Shown here in pieces: positions 48,354-57,754 of a stretch of 64,000 nucleotides of DNA. How positions within the stretch are numbered: the first letter of the stretch is position 1; every line of letters begins with the position of its first letter. The notes under the pieces were generated by a model. The model did no database searches. It was not told the origin of the DNA and saw only the letters and a list, made by a program, of their open reading frames with translations. The stretch comes from Amphritea japonica ATCC BAA-1530. GTDB lineage: Bacteria > Pseudomonadota > Gammaproteobacteria > Pseudomonadales > Balneatricaceae. The translations under genes were made by a program, and so were the position numbers. The DNA lies in assembly GCF_016592435.1 (NCBI RefSeq), contig NZ_AP014545.1, positions 1 through 64,000 on the forward strand, in the 5' to 3' direction.

Positions 48354-50111
48354 ATGCTAAAACTGAGTCGTTTATACGCAAATAATAACAGCATTTTTCC
48401 GGACATAATATTTAGGGACGGCCTGAACATTATCTTTGCGAATGTAACAAAAGAGCAGAAAGACAAATCGTCTCACAGCTTAGGAAAAACTACCCTACTT
48501 GAACTGTTGAATTTTTCTCTATTAAAACAAATTGACAAATCTTTTTTTCTAAAAAACAAAGTCTTTGAAGATTTTATTTTTTACCTAGAAATTGAATACG
48601 ATTCAAACAAATTTGTTACTATAAAAAGGCCTGTAAAGGGTAAAATTTGCATACATTCTGTTTCTATAAAAGACAAGCTTAATTACTTAGATGATAAAGA
48701 CTGGGACTTCAGCTCCCTTAGCTTGAAAAAAGCAAAAGAAATATTTGATTCTATTGTTTTTATAAAAGATCTGAGGAAAAATGATTTCACTTTTCGAAAT
48801 GGTTTGAGATATTGTTTGAGAAAGCAAACTCAATACGAAAACACATTCAAAGTAAATGCTAGCCGAGAGACCGACTCTGCATGGAAACCATATTTGGCAC
48901 AGGTACTAGGCATAAATTCTATTCTTGTAAAAGAAAAGTACGCTGCTAATAAGCAAGTTGAATCTATAAAGAATGCAATCAAACAGATTGAATCTCTACC
49001 CCAAGAAAGCACTCAAAGTTTAGAGGCTGAAATTGCCCAATTAGGGGCTCATATTTCAAGGATGCAGGCTGAGTTAGATAAATTTGATTTTAGAAAAGCT
49101 GACACAGAAATCAATAGCGAGCTTATCGATAATACTTCTCTACAAGTATCCGATTTTAACAAGAAGCTATATGAAATAGACCAGAGACTCCATGCGATAA
49201 ATGAATCACTGAGAACAGAATTCTCTTTTGATTTGGATAAAGTTGTTGAACTTTTTGGCGAAGTAGAGATTCATTTTCCGGATCAACTTGCACACTCATA
49301 TCATGATCTAATTAATTTAAATACTCAGATGTCTGAGGGCAGAAAAATCAGACTAAAAAGTGCAAAGAAAAAATTGCTTAAGGAAAGAAAAAGTACAGAA
49401 GAATATTTGAGTCTTGCAACAGAAAAACAAAAAGAACTTGCAAGTATACTGCTACAAAAGGATGCCTTCTCTAAATACAAAGTAATGCAAGCTCGGTTGA
49501 GTAGAGAGGAAAGTAGACTTGCCGTATTGCAAGAAAGAGTTGAAAAGTTAGACTACGCTTCATCTTTGTCAGACAGGCTCGAGTCGGCAGTAAGCTCACA
49601 AAGCGACGCAGCTAAATTATTAGAAAAAGCAACCCGAGTTCGTGAAAATGCACAAATGAAACATGCTGTTGAAGTTTTCAGTGAGATTGTTGAGTATGTG
49701 CTCTCGATGTCAGCTTTTATTTTTACAAATACTAACTCTGAGGGAAATATAGAGTTTAAAATAGGTTTAAAAGATCAAACGTCAGTTAATGATGGTTTTT
49801 CATATACACGAACATTATCGGCTATTTTTGATATTACTCTACTTTCAATACACTCAAATGATAGCTTCTACAAGTTTAGTTACCATGATGGTCTCTTTGA
49901 GAGTCTTGATGACAGAGTCAAATTTAAGCTCATTGATAAAATGAGGGAAATTTCTGAGAGCCATGGTTTGCAGTTCATTATTAGTGTACTTGATAGTGAT
50001 ATTCCTATTTCAGAAACAGGAGAACGGTCATATTTTTCACAGGATGAAATAATTCGTGAGTTGCATGACGAAGGTAACTCCGGAAGACTTTTCAGAATGC
50101 CTGCTTTCTAA
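48354..50111 (+). CDS. ABC-three component system SMC-like ATPase (DUF2326)
   Basis: A 585-aa SMC/RecN-type ATPase with Walker A SLGKTTLLELL near the N-terminus, a long central coiled coil (about residues 205-440) and a C-terminal DUF2326-type domain (FSYTRTLSAIFDITLLS, FSYHDGLFESLDDRVK, LQFIISVLDSDIP). The open frame starts at 48330, but the ATG at 48354 with GAGAG upstream gives the usual start MLKLSRLYAN. Last gene of the ABC-3C operon; it probably senses DNA or foreign nucleoprotein and triggers the effector. Confidence 0.85.
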   Translation: MLKLSRLYANNNSIFPDIIFRDGLNIIFANVTKEQKDKSSHSLGKTTLLELLNFSLLKQIDKSFFLKNKVFEDFIFYLEIEYDSNKFVTIKRPVKGKICIHSVSIKDKLNYLDDKDWDFSSLSLKKAKEIFDSIVFIKDLRKNDFTFRNGLRYCLRKQTQYENTFKVNASRETDSAWKPYLAQVLGINSILVKEKYAANKQVESIKNAIKQIESLPQESTQSLEAEIAQLGAHISRMQAELDKFDFRKADTEINSELIDNTSLQVSDFNKKLYEIDQRLHAINESLRTEFSFDLDKVVELFGEVEIHFPDQLAHSYHDLINLNTQMSEGRKIRLKSAKKKLLKERKSTEEYLSLATEKQKELASILLQKDAFSKYKVMQARLSREESRLAVLQERVEKLDYASSLSDRLESAVSSQSDAAKLLEKATRVRENAQMKHAVEVFSEIVEYVLSMSAFIFTNTNSEGNIEFKIGLKDQTSVNDGFSYTRTLSAIFDITLLSIHSNDSFYKFSYHDGLFESLDDRVKFKLIDKMREISESHGLQFIISVLDSDIPISETGERSYFSQDEIIRELHDEGNSGRLFRMPAF

Positions 50112-50180
50112 TACGTAGCAATAAAGGGCACAGATTTATTTTCTATTGTTTAAGTAGCTTAGGAAATAGATCAGCCCCTT

Positions 50181-50227
50181 CTTTTTCGAGCAAGTAAAAC
50201 GAAGTTTTACGTCGAACAACGAGCTAC
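50181..50227 (+). repeat. Palindromic repeat, copy C (REP-like)
   Basis: Contains the hairpin GTAAAAC-GAA-GTTTTAC flanked by CTTTTTCGAGCAA and ACAACGAGCTAC. Lies 8 bp after the yrdA stop (minus strand), as copy B lies after the truncated yrdA copy. Confidence 0.6.
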
Positions 50228-50235
50228 GGCAAAGA

Positions 50236-50775
50236 TTATTCGTATCCTTCCGAAAGATGCTTATCCTTAAGCTTCACATAATTCCCCGCCGTATACGTAA
50301 AGAATTCCATCTCCTTCTCGGTGAGTGCGCGGGCTTCTTTGACCGGGCGGCCGACGTAGAGGTGGCCGCTTTTGAGGGTTTTACCCGGGGGCACCAGGCT
50401 GCCTGCGCCGATGATGACGTCGTCTTCTACCACGGCGCCGTCCATGACCATCGCGCCCATGCCGACTAATACGCGACTGCCGATAGTGCAGCCGTGGAGC
50501 ATCGCCTGGTGGCCGATGGTGACGTCGTCACCAATGATCAGCGGGTAGCCATCCGGGTTAAAGGGGCCTGCGTGGGTGATATGCAGTACCGAGCCATCCT
50601 GTACGCTGGTGCGGTTACCGATACGGATGCGGTGCATGTCGCCACGGATGACGGTGAGCGGCCAGATGGACACATTGTCACCCAGTTCGACATCCCCCAG
50701 AACGACGGCGGTTGGGTCGACAAAGGCTGCTTTACCCAGCTTGGGTGTGGTGTTCTGATAGCTGCGGATGGTCAT
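50236..50775 (-). CDS. yrdA: Gamma-carbonic anhydrase family protein
   Basis: A 179-aa left-handed beta-helix protein of the YrdA/PaaY group with hexapeptide repeats (AFVDPTAVVLGDVELGDNVS, then GDDVTIGHQAMLHGCTIGS) and the His residues that bind the metal (VLHITHAG, IGHQAMLHG). Activity as carbonic anhydrase is known for some members only. Divergent from prlC, as in many gammaproteobacteria. A truncated diverged copy lies at 46831-47071. Confidence 0.92.
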   Translation of the reverse strand: MTIRSYQNTTPKLGKAAFVDPTAVVLGDVELGDNVSIWPLTVIRGDMHRIRIGNRTSVQDGSVLHITHAGPFNPDGYPLIIGDDVTIGHQAMLHGCTIGSRVLVGMGAMVMDGAVVEDDVIIGAGSLVPPGKTLKSGHLYVGRPVKEARALTEKEMEFFTYTAGNYVKLKDKHLSEGYE

Positions 50776-50904
50776 CTGTTTATTCTCACTCTGCTGTTCC
50801 GGTGGGGTTTCTATAATAAACCCTGCAGCACGATTGAAAACAGTGAATCATCACCCCATTTAGTAGATATTGTTATTTATATTCTGCCCTGTTCAGGAGT
50901 ACCT

Positions 50905-52938
50905 ATGACCAATCCGTTGCTGCAAGACCACCTGCTGCCCCCGTTTTCTGAGATTACCCCTGAGCATGTTGAGCCTGCTGTCGATCAGTTATTGGCTGAC
51001 AGTCGTGCTGTGATCGAGCAGGTGCTGGATGGCAATGGCTCACCTGACTGGAACAATCTTGTGGTGCCGTTGGAGCAGAGTCAGGACCGTCTGGCGAAAG
51101 CCTGGTCACCGGTGTCCCATCTTAATTCGGTTGTTAACAGCGATGAACTGCGGGATGCGTATAACGCCTGCTTGCCTAAGCTGTCTCAGTTCTGGACGGA
51201 GATGGGTCAGCATCAGGGGCTGTTTGAGGCCTATGAGAAACTGGCAGGCAGTGACGCGTATCAGGCGCTGGATGAGCCGCAGCGTAAGGTTATCGATAAC
51301 GCCCTGCGGGATTTCCGCTTATCGGGGATCGCCCTGAATGACGCGGATAAGCAGCGCTACGGCGAACTGCAGCAGAAGTTGTCTGAGCTGACCACTAAGT
51401 TCTCTGAAAACGTGATGGATGCGACCGATGGCTGGTCAAAATTAATTGCCGATGAGGCTGAGCTAGAAGGGCTTCCGGCAAGTGCGCTGGCGGCAGCAAA
51501 GCAGTTAGCCGGGGCTAAAGGTGATGAGGGCTGGTTGATCACGCTGGATTTCCCCTCTTACTTCGCGGTGATCACCTATGCGGATAACCGGGAACTGCGG
51601 CGTGAGGTGTATGAAGCGTTTGCTACCCGGGCATCTGATCAGGGGCCGGGTGAAGGTAAATGGGATAACAGTGCGGTAATGACCGAGATTCTGACCCTGC
51701 GTGCCGAGCTGGCGAAACTGCTTGGCTTTGGTAACTATGCCGAATACAGCCTGGCGACCAAGATGGCTGATACCACCGATCAGGTGGTCGGTTTTCTGAC
51801 CGATCTGGGTGAGAAGAGCCGTCCCCAGGCGCAGAAAGAGTTTCAGGAGCTACAAGCTTTCGCGTTAGAAGAGTTCAGTGAGCCAGAACTGCAATCATGG
51901 GATATCTCCTATTACAGTGAGAAACTGAAGCAGGTGCGTTATGCGATCTCTCAGGAAGAGCTGCGCCCCTACTTTCCGATGACAAAAGTGTTGGCGGGTA
52001 TGTTTCAGGTGACCGGCAAACTGTTTGGTATCGAGATTGAAGAGGTGGCTGAGTTTGACCGCTGGCATGCCGACGCCCGCCTGTTCAATGTTAGTCGTCA
52101 GGGCGAGTTGATCGCCCGCTTCTTCCTCGACCCGTTTGCCCGGGCGAAAAAGCGCGGTGGGGCCTGGATGGATGATTGCCGGGTTCGACGCATGGATAAC
52201 GGTGTTCTGCAGCTGCCGGTGGCTTATCTGGTCTGCAACTTTAACCCGCCGGTTGGGGATGACCCTGCCCTGCTGACCCATAATGAAGTGACCACCCTGT
52301 TCCATGAATTTGGTCACGGTCTGCACCATATGCTCACCCGTATCACCTATGCGGATGTCAGTGGTATCAACGGTGTTGCCTGGGATGCGGTCGAGTTGCC
52401 CAGTCAGTTCCTGGAAAACTGGTGTTATGAGCCTGAAGCGCTGGAGATGATTTCCGGTCATTATCAAACCGGTGAGGCGCTGCCTGCCGAGATGCTAGAA
52501 AAGATGCTGGCGGCGAAGAACTTCCAGTCCGGCCTGATGATGGTCCGTCAGCTGGAGTTCTCACTGTTTGATTTTGAGCTGCACCGGGAATATCAGGCCG
52601 GTGTCACCGATGTGCAGTCGGTTCTGAATCGGATTCGCAGCCAGGTCGCAGTGATTACCCCGCCGGAGTTTAATCGTTTTCAACACGGCTTCAGTCATAT
52701 TTTTGCCGGTGGTTATGCGGCGGGCTATTACAGCTATAAGTGGGCCGAAGTGTTGTCCGCCGATGCTTTCTCCCGATTCGAAGAGGAAGGCGTATTCAAT
52801 ACCGACACGGGGAGCTCATTCCGGGCAAATATCCTGGAAATGGGCGGTTCTAAAGAGCCGATGGAACTGTTTGTTGCGTTCCGTGGTCGTGAACCGAGTG
52901 TTGAACCACTGTTGCGCCATTGTGGTATCGCAGGGTAA
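50905..52938 (+). CDS. prlC: Oligopeptidase A
   Basis: M3-family zinc metallopeptidase that degrades short peptides and cleaved signal peptides. The zinc motif HEFGHGLHH (HExxH) is present with the downstream Glu in ELPSQFLENW. Length 677 aa from the ATG at 50905, which has CAGGAG upstream; longer open sequence before it is not coding. yheV follows, the usual neighbour. Confidence 0.96.
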   Translation: MTNPLLQDHLLPPFSEITPEHVEPAVDQLLADSRAVIEQVLDGNGSPDWNNLVVPLEQSQDRLAKAWSPVSHLNSVVNSDELRDAYNACLPKLSQFWTEMGQHQGLFEAYEKLAGSDAYQALDEPQRKVIDNALRDFRLSGIALNDADKQRYGELQQKLSELTTKFSENVMDATDGWSKLIADEAELEGLPASALAAAKQLAGAKGDEGWLITLDFPSYFAVITYADNRELRREVYEAFATRASDQGPGEGKWDNSAVMTEILTLRAELAKLLGFGNYAEYSLATKMADTTDQVVGFLTDLGEKSRPQAQKEFQELQAFALEEFSEPELQSWDISYYSEKLKQVRYAISQEELRPYFPMTKVLAGMFQVTGKLFGIEIEEVAEFDRWHADARLFNVSRQGELIARFFLDPFARAKKRGGAWMDDCRVRRMDNGVLQLPVAYLVCNFNPPVGDDPALLTHNEVTTLFHEFGHGLHHMLTRITYADVSGINGVAWDAVELPSQFLENWCYEPEALEMISGHYQTGEALPAEMLEKMLAAKNFQSGLMMVRQLEFSLFDFELHREYQAGVTDVQSVLNRIRSQVAVITPPEFNRFQHGFSHIFAGGYAAGYYSYKWAEVLSADAFSRFEEEGVFNTDTGSSFRANILEMGGSKEPMELFVAFRGREPSVEPLLRHCGIAG

Positions 52939-52980
52939 ACCGATAGCAGGGTGTTTCTGAGGTATAATTCAGAAAACCTT

Positions 52981-52998
52981 CAGGGGGGTGACCCCCTG
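52981..52998 (+). other. Strong GC hairpin after prlC
   Basis: CAGGGGG pairs with CCCCCTG around GTGA. No T-run follows, so it is not a standard terminator; it may act as an RNA-stabilising or Rho-assisting structure. Confidence 0.4.
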
Positions 52999-53091
52999 CA
53001 TACTCAGTTTCAGGTCAGTTCATGGTTTAGGTTTATTGTAGATCGATTAATCGATTGATGATCTGAGAGTTAAAAAACAGTTGAGAGAATT

Positions 53092-53349
53092 ATGACGATT
53101 GTTAAACGTTTTATTGCCGGTGCTGTCTGCCCACGCTGTGCCGAGATGGATACGCTGAAAATGTATCGCGATGAGAACCGCGAGTATAAAGAGTGTGTTC
53201 GTTGTGACTACACTGACTCGATGGCGCTGGATGGCTCAGATCAACCTGAAGCTGAGCTGGATACCCGGGTAAACCGTGGCGGAAAAGTTGAGTTAGAGCC
53301 CGCCCAGCCACTGAATTTTGTGGCGAACCCCGGTACGACTAAGCATTAA
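53092..53349 (+). CDS. yheV: YheV family putative zinc ribbon protein
   Basis: An 85-aa protein with two CxxC pairs (CPRC near residue 14, CVRC near 36) forming a predicted zinc ribbon, plus the family motif KRFIAGAVCPRC. Function unknown. Located after prlC as in E. coli and Pseudomonas. Confidence 0.9.
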   Translation: MTIVKRFIAGAVCPRCAEMDTLKMYRDENREYKECVRCDYTDSMALDGSDQPEAELDTRVNRGGKVELEPAQPLNFVANPGTTKH

Positions 53350-53379
53350 TCGCTGAATAACGCTTTTCGGGAGAGAGCT

Positions 53380-53967
53380 ATGTGCCACCGTTGTGCCTGG
53401 GCGACCGCGACAGAGCTGGAACAGCAGTACCATGATCAGGTGTGGGGTGTGCCCCAGACAAATGATCAGCAGCTGTTTGAATATCTTATCCTGGAGAGCG
53501 CTCAGGCGGGGTTGAGCTGGCGTACTATCCTGCAAAAGCGTGAGGGTTACACCCGTCAGTACGAGGGCTTTGATCCGGCCACTGTGGCTGCGTTTTCACC
53601 AGAGAAGGCGGAACAGATGCTGCTTGATCCGGGTATCGTCCGCAACCGGCTTAAAGTGGAGTCTTCGATCCAAGGCGCGAATGTCTTTCTTGAGCTGGCC
53701 GCTAAACATGGCAGTTTTGCCAACTATATCTGGCAGTTTGTTGAGGGGAAACCGATTCAAAACAGCTGGAAAAGCCTCAGCGAAGTCCCCGCTGAAACCC
53801 CGCAGTCTCAGGCGATGAGTAAAGCGCTGAAGAAAGCGGGTATGAAATTTGTCGGTCCGACAATCTGCTATGCCTACATGCAGGCCACCGGGATGGTCAA
53901 TGATCACGAAGTGAACTGTATCCGTTATCAGCCCTGTCTTGAGCTGGCAGAAGGTTTACAGCTTTAA
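53380..53967 (+). CDS. tag: DNA-3-methyladenine glycosylase I
   Basis: Base-excision enzyme removing 3-methyladenine. The 195-aa protein has CHRCAWATATELEQQYHDQVWG, the LILESAQAGLSWRTIL helix, FVGPTICYAYMQATGMVNDH and the zinc ligands (Cys near the N-terminus, His and Cys near the C-terminus: NDHEVNC). Ends 3 bp before the convergent dehydrogenase gene. Confidence 0.95.
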   Translation: MCHRCAWATATELEQQYHDQVWGVPQTNDQQLFEYLILESAQAGLSWRTILQKREGYTRQYEGFDPATVAAFSPEKAEQMLLDPGIVRNRLKVESSIQGANVFLELAAKHGSFANYIWQFVEGKPIQNSWKSLSEVPAETPQSQAMSKALKKAGMKFVGPTICYAYMQATGMVNDHEVNCIRYQPCLELAEGLQL

Positions 53968-53970
53968 CTA

Positions 53971-55065
53971 TCAGGGTTTGCGATAGCTGACTCGGTAAAT
54001 AACCCCGGCTTTATCGTCTGAGATGAGCAGGCTGCCATCCCGATCGGTAACGATATCCACCGGCCTGCCCCAGGCGCTTTCCCCCTGTAACCAGCCCTCA
54101 ATAAACACCCGTTGCGTGATCGGCGTGGCCGAGGTATCCACCTGAACTACCCGGTAACCGACTTTGCTGGAACGGTTCCATGAGCCGTGTTCGGCGATAA
54201 ACAGGCTGTTCTGATTCGCATCGGGAAACTGATTACCCGTGTAGAAACTCAAGCCTAGCGGGGCGACATGTGCGCCCAGCTTCAGTACCGGGGATTGATA
54301 GTCGCTAAAGGACTGGCCCTGATGCAGGGCCGGATCAGGAATATCACCGGCATGCACATAGGGGTAGCCAAAGTGCTGGCCCGGTTCGCTGAGGCGATTG
54401 AGTTCATCATCGGGCTGGTCATCCCCCAGATGATCCCGGCCATTATCGGTAAACCAGAGTTCGTGGCTGCTGGGATGCCAGGCAAAGCCAACCGAGTTAC
54501 GCACGCCGTGCGCCACAATCGTTTGTCGCGTTGTCTGCAGGTTGAGCTTCAGGATGGAGGCAAAGCGAGGGTCATCACTGAGACAGATATTGCAGGGAGC
54601 CCCGAGATTAAAATACAGCTCTCCGTCAGGCCCGAATTTCAGATATTTCCAGCCGTGGTGCTTTATGTCAGGCAGGTAATCCGTGATCAGCTCTGTGGCA
54701 ACAGGTCGCTGAGGCTGAGTGCCAGCATCGGTTATCCGCAAAATCTGGTTCACGGCGGCGATGTAGAGATCGCCATCCCGATAGGCGATGCCGCTGGGCA
54801 TATTGAGCCGCTTCAACAGAATCTCTTGCTGTTCATAAATACCGTCACCATCGCTGTCTCTGAGGCGGTAGACCTTACCTGCGCGTCGACTGCCGACAAA
54901 CAGGGTTCCTGGCTCCCCTAGGGCGATCTGCCGCGCGTTATCTACTTCGGCCACTACCGACAGCGTATAGCCAGCCGGTAGCCTTAGCCGCTCCAGAGGC
55001 AGGTCTGCCAGTGAAGCATGTGACAGGCTATAAAGCAGTGTGAACAGCAGGATTCTCTGGGTCAT
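53971..55065 (-). CDS. Exported PQQ-type sugar/sorbosone dehydrogenase-like protein
   Basis: A 364-aa protein with signal peptide (MTQRILLFTLLYSLSHASLA) and a six-bladed beta-propeller as in L-sorbosone or soluble glucose dehydrogenases. Recognisable parts: GTLFVGSRRAGKVYRLRDSD, DIKHHGWKYLKFGPDGELYF and AEHGSWNRSSKVGYRVV. The NICLSDD segment follows the GAPCN typical of the sorbosone dehydrogenase-like group. Substrate unknown; periplasmic. Confidence 0.85.
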   Translation of the reverse strand: MTQRILLFTLLYSLSHASLADLPLERLRLPAGYTLSVVAEVDNARQIALGEPGTLFVGSRRAGKVYRLRDSDGDGIYEQQEILLKRLNMPSGIAYRDGDLYIAAVNQILRITDAGTQPQRPVATELITDYLPDIKHHGWKYLKFGPDGELYFNLGAPCNICLSDDPRFASILKLNLQTTRQTIVAHGVRNSVGFAWHPSSHELWFTDNGRDHLGDDQPDDELNRLSEPGQHFGYPYVHAGDIPDPALHQGQSFSDYQSPVLKLGAHVAPLGLSFYTGNQFPDANQNSLFIAEHGSWNRSSKVGYRVVQVDTSATPITQRVFIEGWLQGESAWGRPVDIVTDRDGSLLISDDKAGVIYRVSYRKP

Positions 55066-55300
55066 CGTTGATCATTGTCCGGTGTGGGGTTGATAGTTAT
55101 GCCTGCGTAACCAGAATCGGTTACACTCACCAAAACATAGCCGATGATCTGCATCTCTGCACATTGCAGCAGCCGTTCAGGGGGGATTTATTCCCTGCTG
55201 TTCCGTTTGAGTGATATCTATCGAGTCGGCTTCCATCCTATAAGAGCGGTGTGCGGATTTTGTCCTCCGGGTCTTAATATTTTTCGTAACGATTGAGTCT

Positions 55301-56173
55301 ATGTTGCAACAGATACAGAACATCCCTTTGGGATTACGCTTTATGCTGCTCTCTTCGCTGGGCTTTGCGCTGATGGGGGCATCGGTGAAGGCGGTGAGTC
55401 AGTATGGTATTCCGCTGATGGAGATCGTTATTGCCCGGGCGCTGGTGTCGCTGATCATCAGTTATGTCGACGTAAAGCGTAAAGGTATCGCGATCTGGGG
55501 CCACAATAAACTGCTGCTGAGTGCCCGGGGTGTTGTCGGTGCCGCGGCGTTGATCTGCGTCTATTATTCGGTCACGACGTTGCCTCTGGCCGAGGCTACG
55601 GTACTGCAGTATCTGCACCCGGTATTTACCGCCCTGCTGGCCTTTATGTTGTTGGGGGAACGGGTTCAGGTATCGACGATGATCTGTATCTTCCTCAGTA
55701 TTACCGGGCTGGTGGTGATGGTGAAACCGGATCTGTTCTTTGCTGCCGAGGTTGAGCTGCCGCTGTTCAGTGTTATCGCTGCCTTGCTGGGGGCGTTTGG
55801 CAGTGCCGTGGCTTATGTCATTGTCAGACGCTTGAGCCAGACCGAAGACAGTTCGGTGATTATTCTCTACTTCCCCTTGATCGCTTTACCTGCCGCGCTG
55901 ATTCTGTCCGGCGGGGAGCTGGTGATGCCCGATGGCTACGCTCTACTGCTGCTGATTCTGGTCGGTATCTTCACACAGATAGGTCAGGTGGGGCTGACCA
56001 AAGCGATGCAGCATGAGGCGGCCAGTAAGGCGACCGCCTTCTCTTATATTCAGGTGATACTGTCTATGCTGCTGGGCTGGTTTGCCTTCAATGAACTGCC
56101 CTCGCTCTGGACGCTGCTCGGCGGCGGACTGATCGTTATCGGCGCATTGATCAACGTGCTCTGGAAGCGCTGA
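55301..56173 (+). CDS. DMT-family (EamA) transporter
   Basis: A 290-aa inner-membrane protein with ten predicted helices in two EamA repeats (LLSSLGFALMGASVKAVSQY; SVIAALLGAFGSAVAYVIVR). Such proteins export metabolites; substrate cannot be predicted. Convergent with znuB, 1 bp apart. Confidence 0.88.
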   Translation: MLQQIQNIPLGLRFMLLSSLGFALMGASVKAVSQYGIPLMEIVIARALVSLIISYVDVKRKGIAIWGHNKLLLSARGVVGAAALICVYYSVTTLPLAEATVLQYLHPVFTALLAFMLLGERVQVSTMICIFLSITGLVVMVKPDLFFAAEVELPLFSVIAALLGAFGSAVAYVIVRRLSQTEDSSVIILYFPLIALPAALILSGGELVMPDGYALLLLILVGIFTQIGQVGLTKAMQHEAASKATAFSYIQVILSMLLGWFAFNELPSLWTLLGGGLIVIGALINVLWKR

Positions 56174-56174
56174 A

Positions 56175-56966
56175 TCAGGCTGTTCTGCGCAGGGGCAGGC
56201 TGTAGAGCAGCAGGAATTGCGCCAGTGCTGCGACCACCACTGAAGGCCCGGCTGGGGTATCAAAATTCCAGGAGGCATAGAGCCCAAGGCAGACCGAAAC
56301 GACACCCAGAAGACTGGCAATAACCGCCATCTGCTCCGGGGAGTTGGCCAGCCGACGGGCACTGGCGGCGGGAATAATCAGCAGCGAGGTGATCAGAAGT
56401 ATCCCCACCACCTTCATCGCAATCGCAATCACCACACCGATCAACAGCATCAGCGCCAGCCGTATACGCGTGACCGGTACTCCTTCTACCTGCGCCAGCT
56501 CTTCGTTAATGGTCACCGCCAGCAAGGGGTTCCAGAGTCGCCAGATCAGCAGCATGACGATACCCCCGCCGCCATAGATCCACAGCAGATCATCCGGGGT
56601 AATAGCCAGCAGATCACCGAACAGGTATTCCATCAGATCGACCCTGACATCATCTAACAGGGCAACGGCGACCAGACCCAGCGACAGACTACTGTGTGCC
56701 ATGATGCCTAAGAGGGTGTCGGTGGCGACTATTTTCTGTCGCTGCAGGCTAACCAGAATCAGCGCCAAAATAACACAGCAGCTGACGACCGCCAGATTGA
56801 AGTTGATATCAAAGAGCACGCCTACCGCGATCCCTAACAGAGCCGAGTGCGCCAGAGTATCACCGAAGTACGCCATGCGACGCCATACAACAAAGGAGCC
56901 CAGCGGCCCGGCTACCAGTGCTACACCGATACCGCCTAACAGCGCAAACAGGAGAAAATCAGCCAT
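56175..56966 (-). CDS. znuB: Zinc ABC transporter permease ZnuB
   Basis: A 263-aa membrane permease with about eight helices; starts MADFLLFALLGGIGVALVAGPLGSF in two parts around residue 15, then VVWRRMAYFGDTLAHSALLG, the family hallmark. Last gene of zur-znuC-znuB; start shares a base with the znuC stop. Confidence 0.93.
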   Translation of the reverse strand: MADFLLFALLGGIGVALVAGPLGSFVVWRRMAYFGDTLAHSALLGIAVGVLFDINFNLAVVSCCVILALILVSLQRQKIVATDTLLGIMAHSSLSLGLVAVALLDDVRVDLMEYLFGDLLAITPDDLLWIYGGGGIVMLLIWRLWNPLLAVTINEELAQVEGVPVTRIRLALMLLIGVVIAIAMKVVGILLITSLLIIPAASARRLANSPEQMAVIASLLGVVSVCLGLYASWNFDTPAGPSVVVAALAQFLLLYSLPLRRTA

Positions 56967-57754
56967 CAGTGGTGGCCTCCGCAGTGGCTATGATCATGTT
57001 CTGCCGCCTCTTCTAACGGCACTATATCGCCATGCTCGTTGTGCTGGTGGTTATGATGGTGGCTATAGAGCGCCAGATTCTCAGCCCCAGGCACACCAAA
57101 AAGCTCAATGTAGGACGGGTCGGTACTGACCTGTTCCGGATGGCCGGAGCAACAGATGTGGCGGTTCAGACAGATGACCTGATCGGTGGCGGCCATGACC
57201 AGGTGCAGGTCGTGGGAGATCATCAGTACCGAGCAGTTGTAGCGGTCACGGATACTGGCGATAAGGTTATACAGCTCGATCTGGCCGTTAATATCCACTC
57301 CTTGAGCGGGTTCATCCAGCACCAATAGCTCAGGTTTTCGCAGCAGTGCTCTTGCCAGAAGGACGCGCTGCATCTCTCCCCCGGAGAGGCTGTGAACGGA
57401 TTGCTTGAGCAGGGCTTCAGCCCGGACCGATTGTAAGGCCTGAAGGCGGTCTTCGGCACTGGCAAAGGCGGCGGTTTTAAGAAACCGTTCGACGGTCAGT
57501 GGAAAAGTGGCATCGATCTGCAGCTTCTGAGGCATATAACCGATTCTCAACGTTGGTGAGCGCTTAATAACCCCGTCAGTCGGTGATAGCAGCCCTAAAA
57601 CCGCTTTGACCAGTGTGGTTTTTCCCGCGCCATTAGGGCCGATCAGCGTGGTAATCTCCCCCTGCTTTAATGTCATAGAGACATTATCGATCACTTTGCT
57701 CGCGCCAAATTTGATATTCAGACTGGTGATTTCTACCAGGGTTGCCGGGCTCAT
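56966..57754 (-). CDS. znuC: Zinc ABC transporter ATPase ZnuC
   Basis: ATPase of zinc import. Walker A IGPNGAGKTTLVKAV, signature LSGGEMQRVLLARALL and Walker B LLVLDEPAQGVD are intact. The C-terminus is His-rich (HHHNHQHNEHG, HDHSHCGGHH), a likely zinc sensor or buffer. ATG at 57754 overlaps the zur stop by ATGA and has AGGAGG upstream, so the longer frame from 57769 is rejected. Confidence 0.95.
   Translation of the reverse strand: MSPATLVEITSLNIKFGASKVIDNVSMTLKQGEITTLIGPNGAGKTTLVKAVLGLLSPTDGVIKRSPTLRIGYMPQKLQIDATFPLTVERFLKTAAFASAEDRLQALQSVRAEALLKQSVHSLSGGEMQRVLLARALLRKPELLVLDEPAQGVDINGQIELYNLIASIRDRYNCSVLMISHDLHLVMAATDQVICLNRHICCSGHPEQVSTDPSYIELFGVPGAENLALYSHHHNHQHNEHGDIVPLEEAAEHDHSHCGGHH

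Noticed and set aside
52981-52998. Rho-independent terminator after prlC
   Set aside because: The hairpin is strong but not followed by a T-run, so it is listed as a hairpin only.
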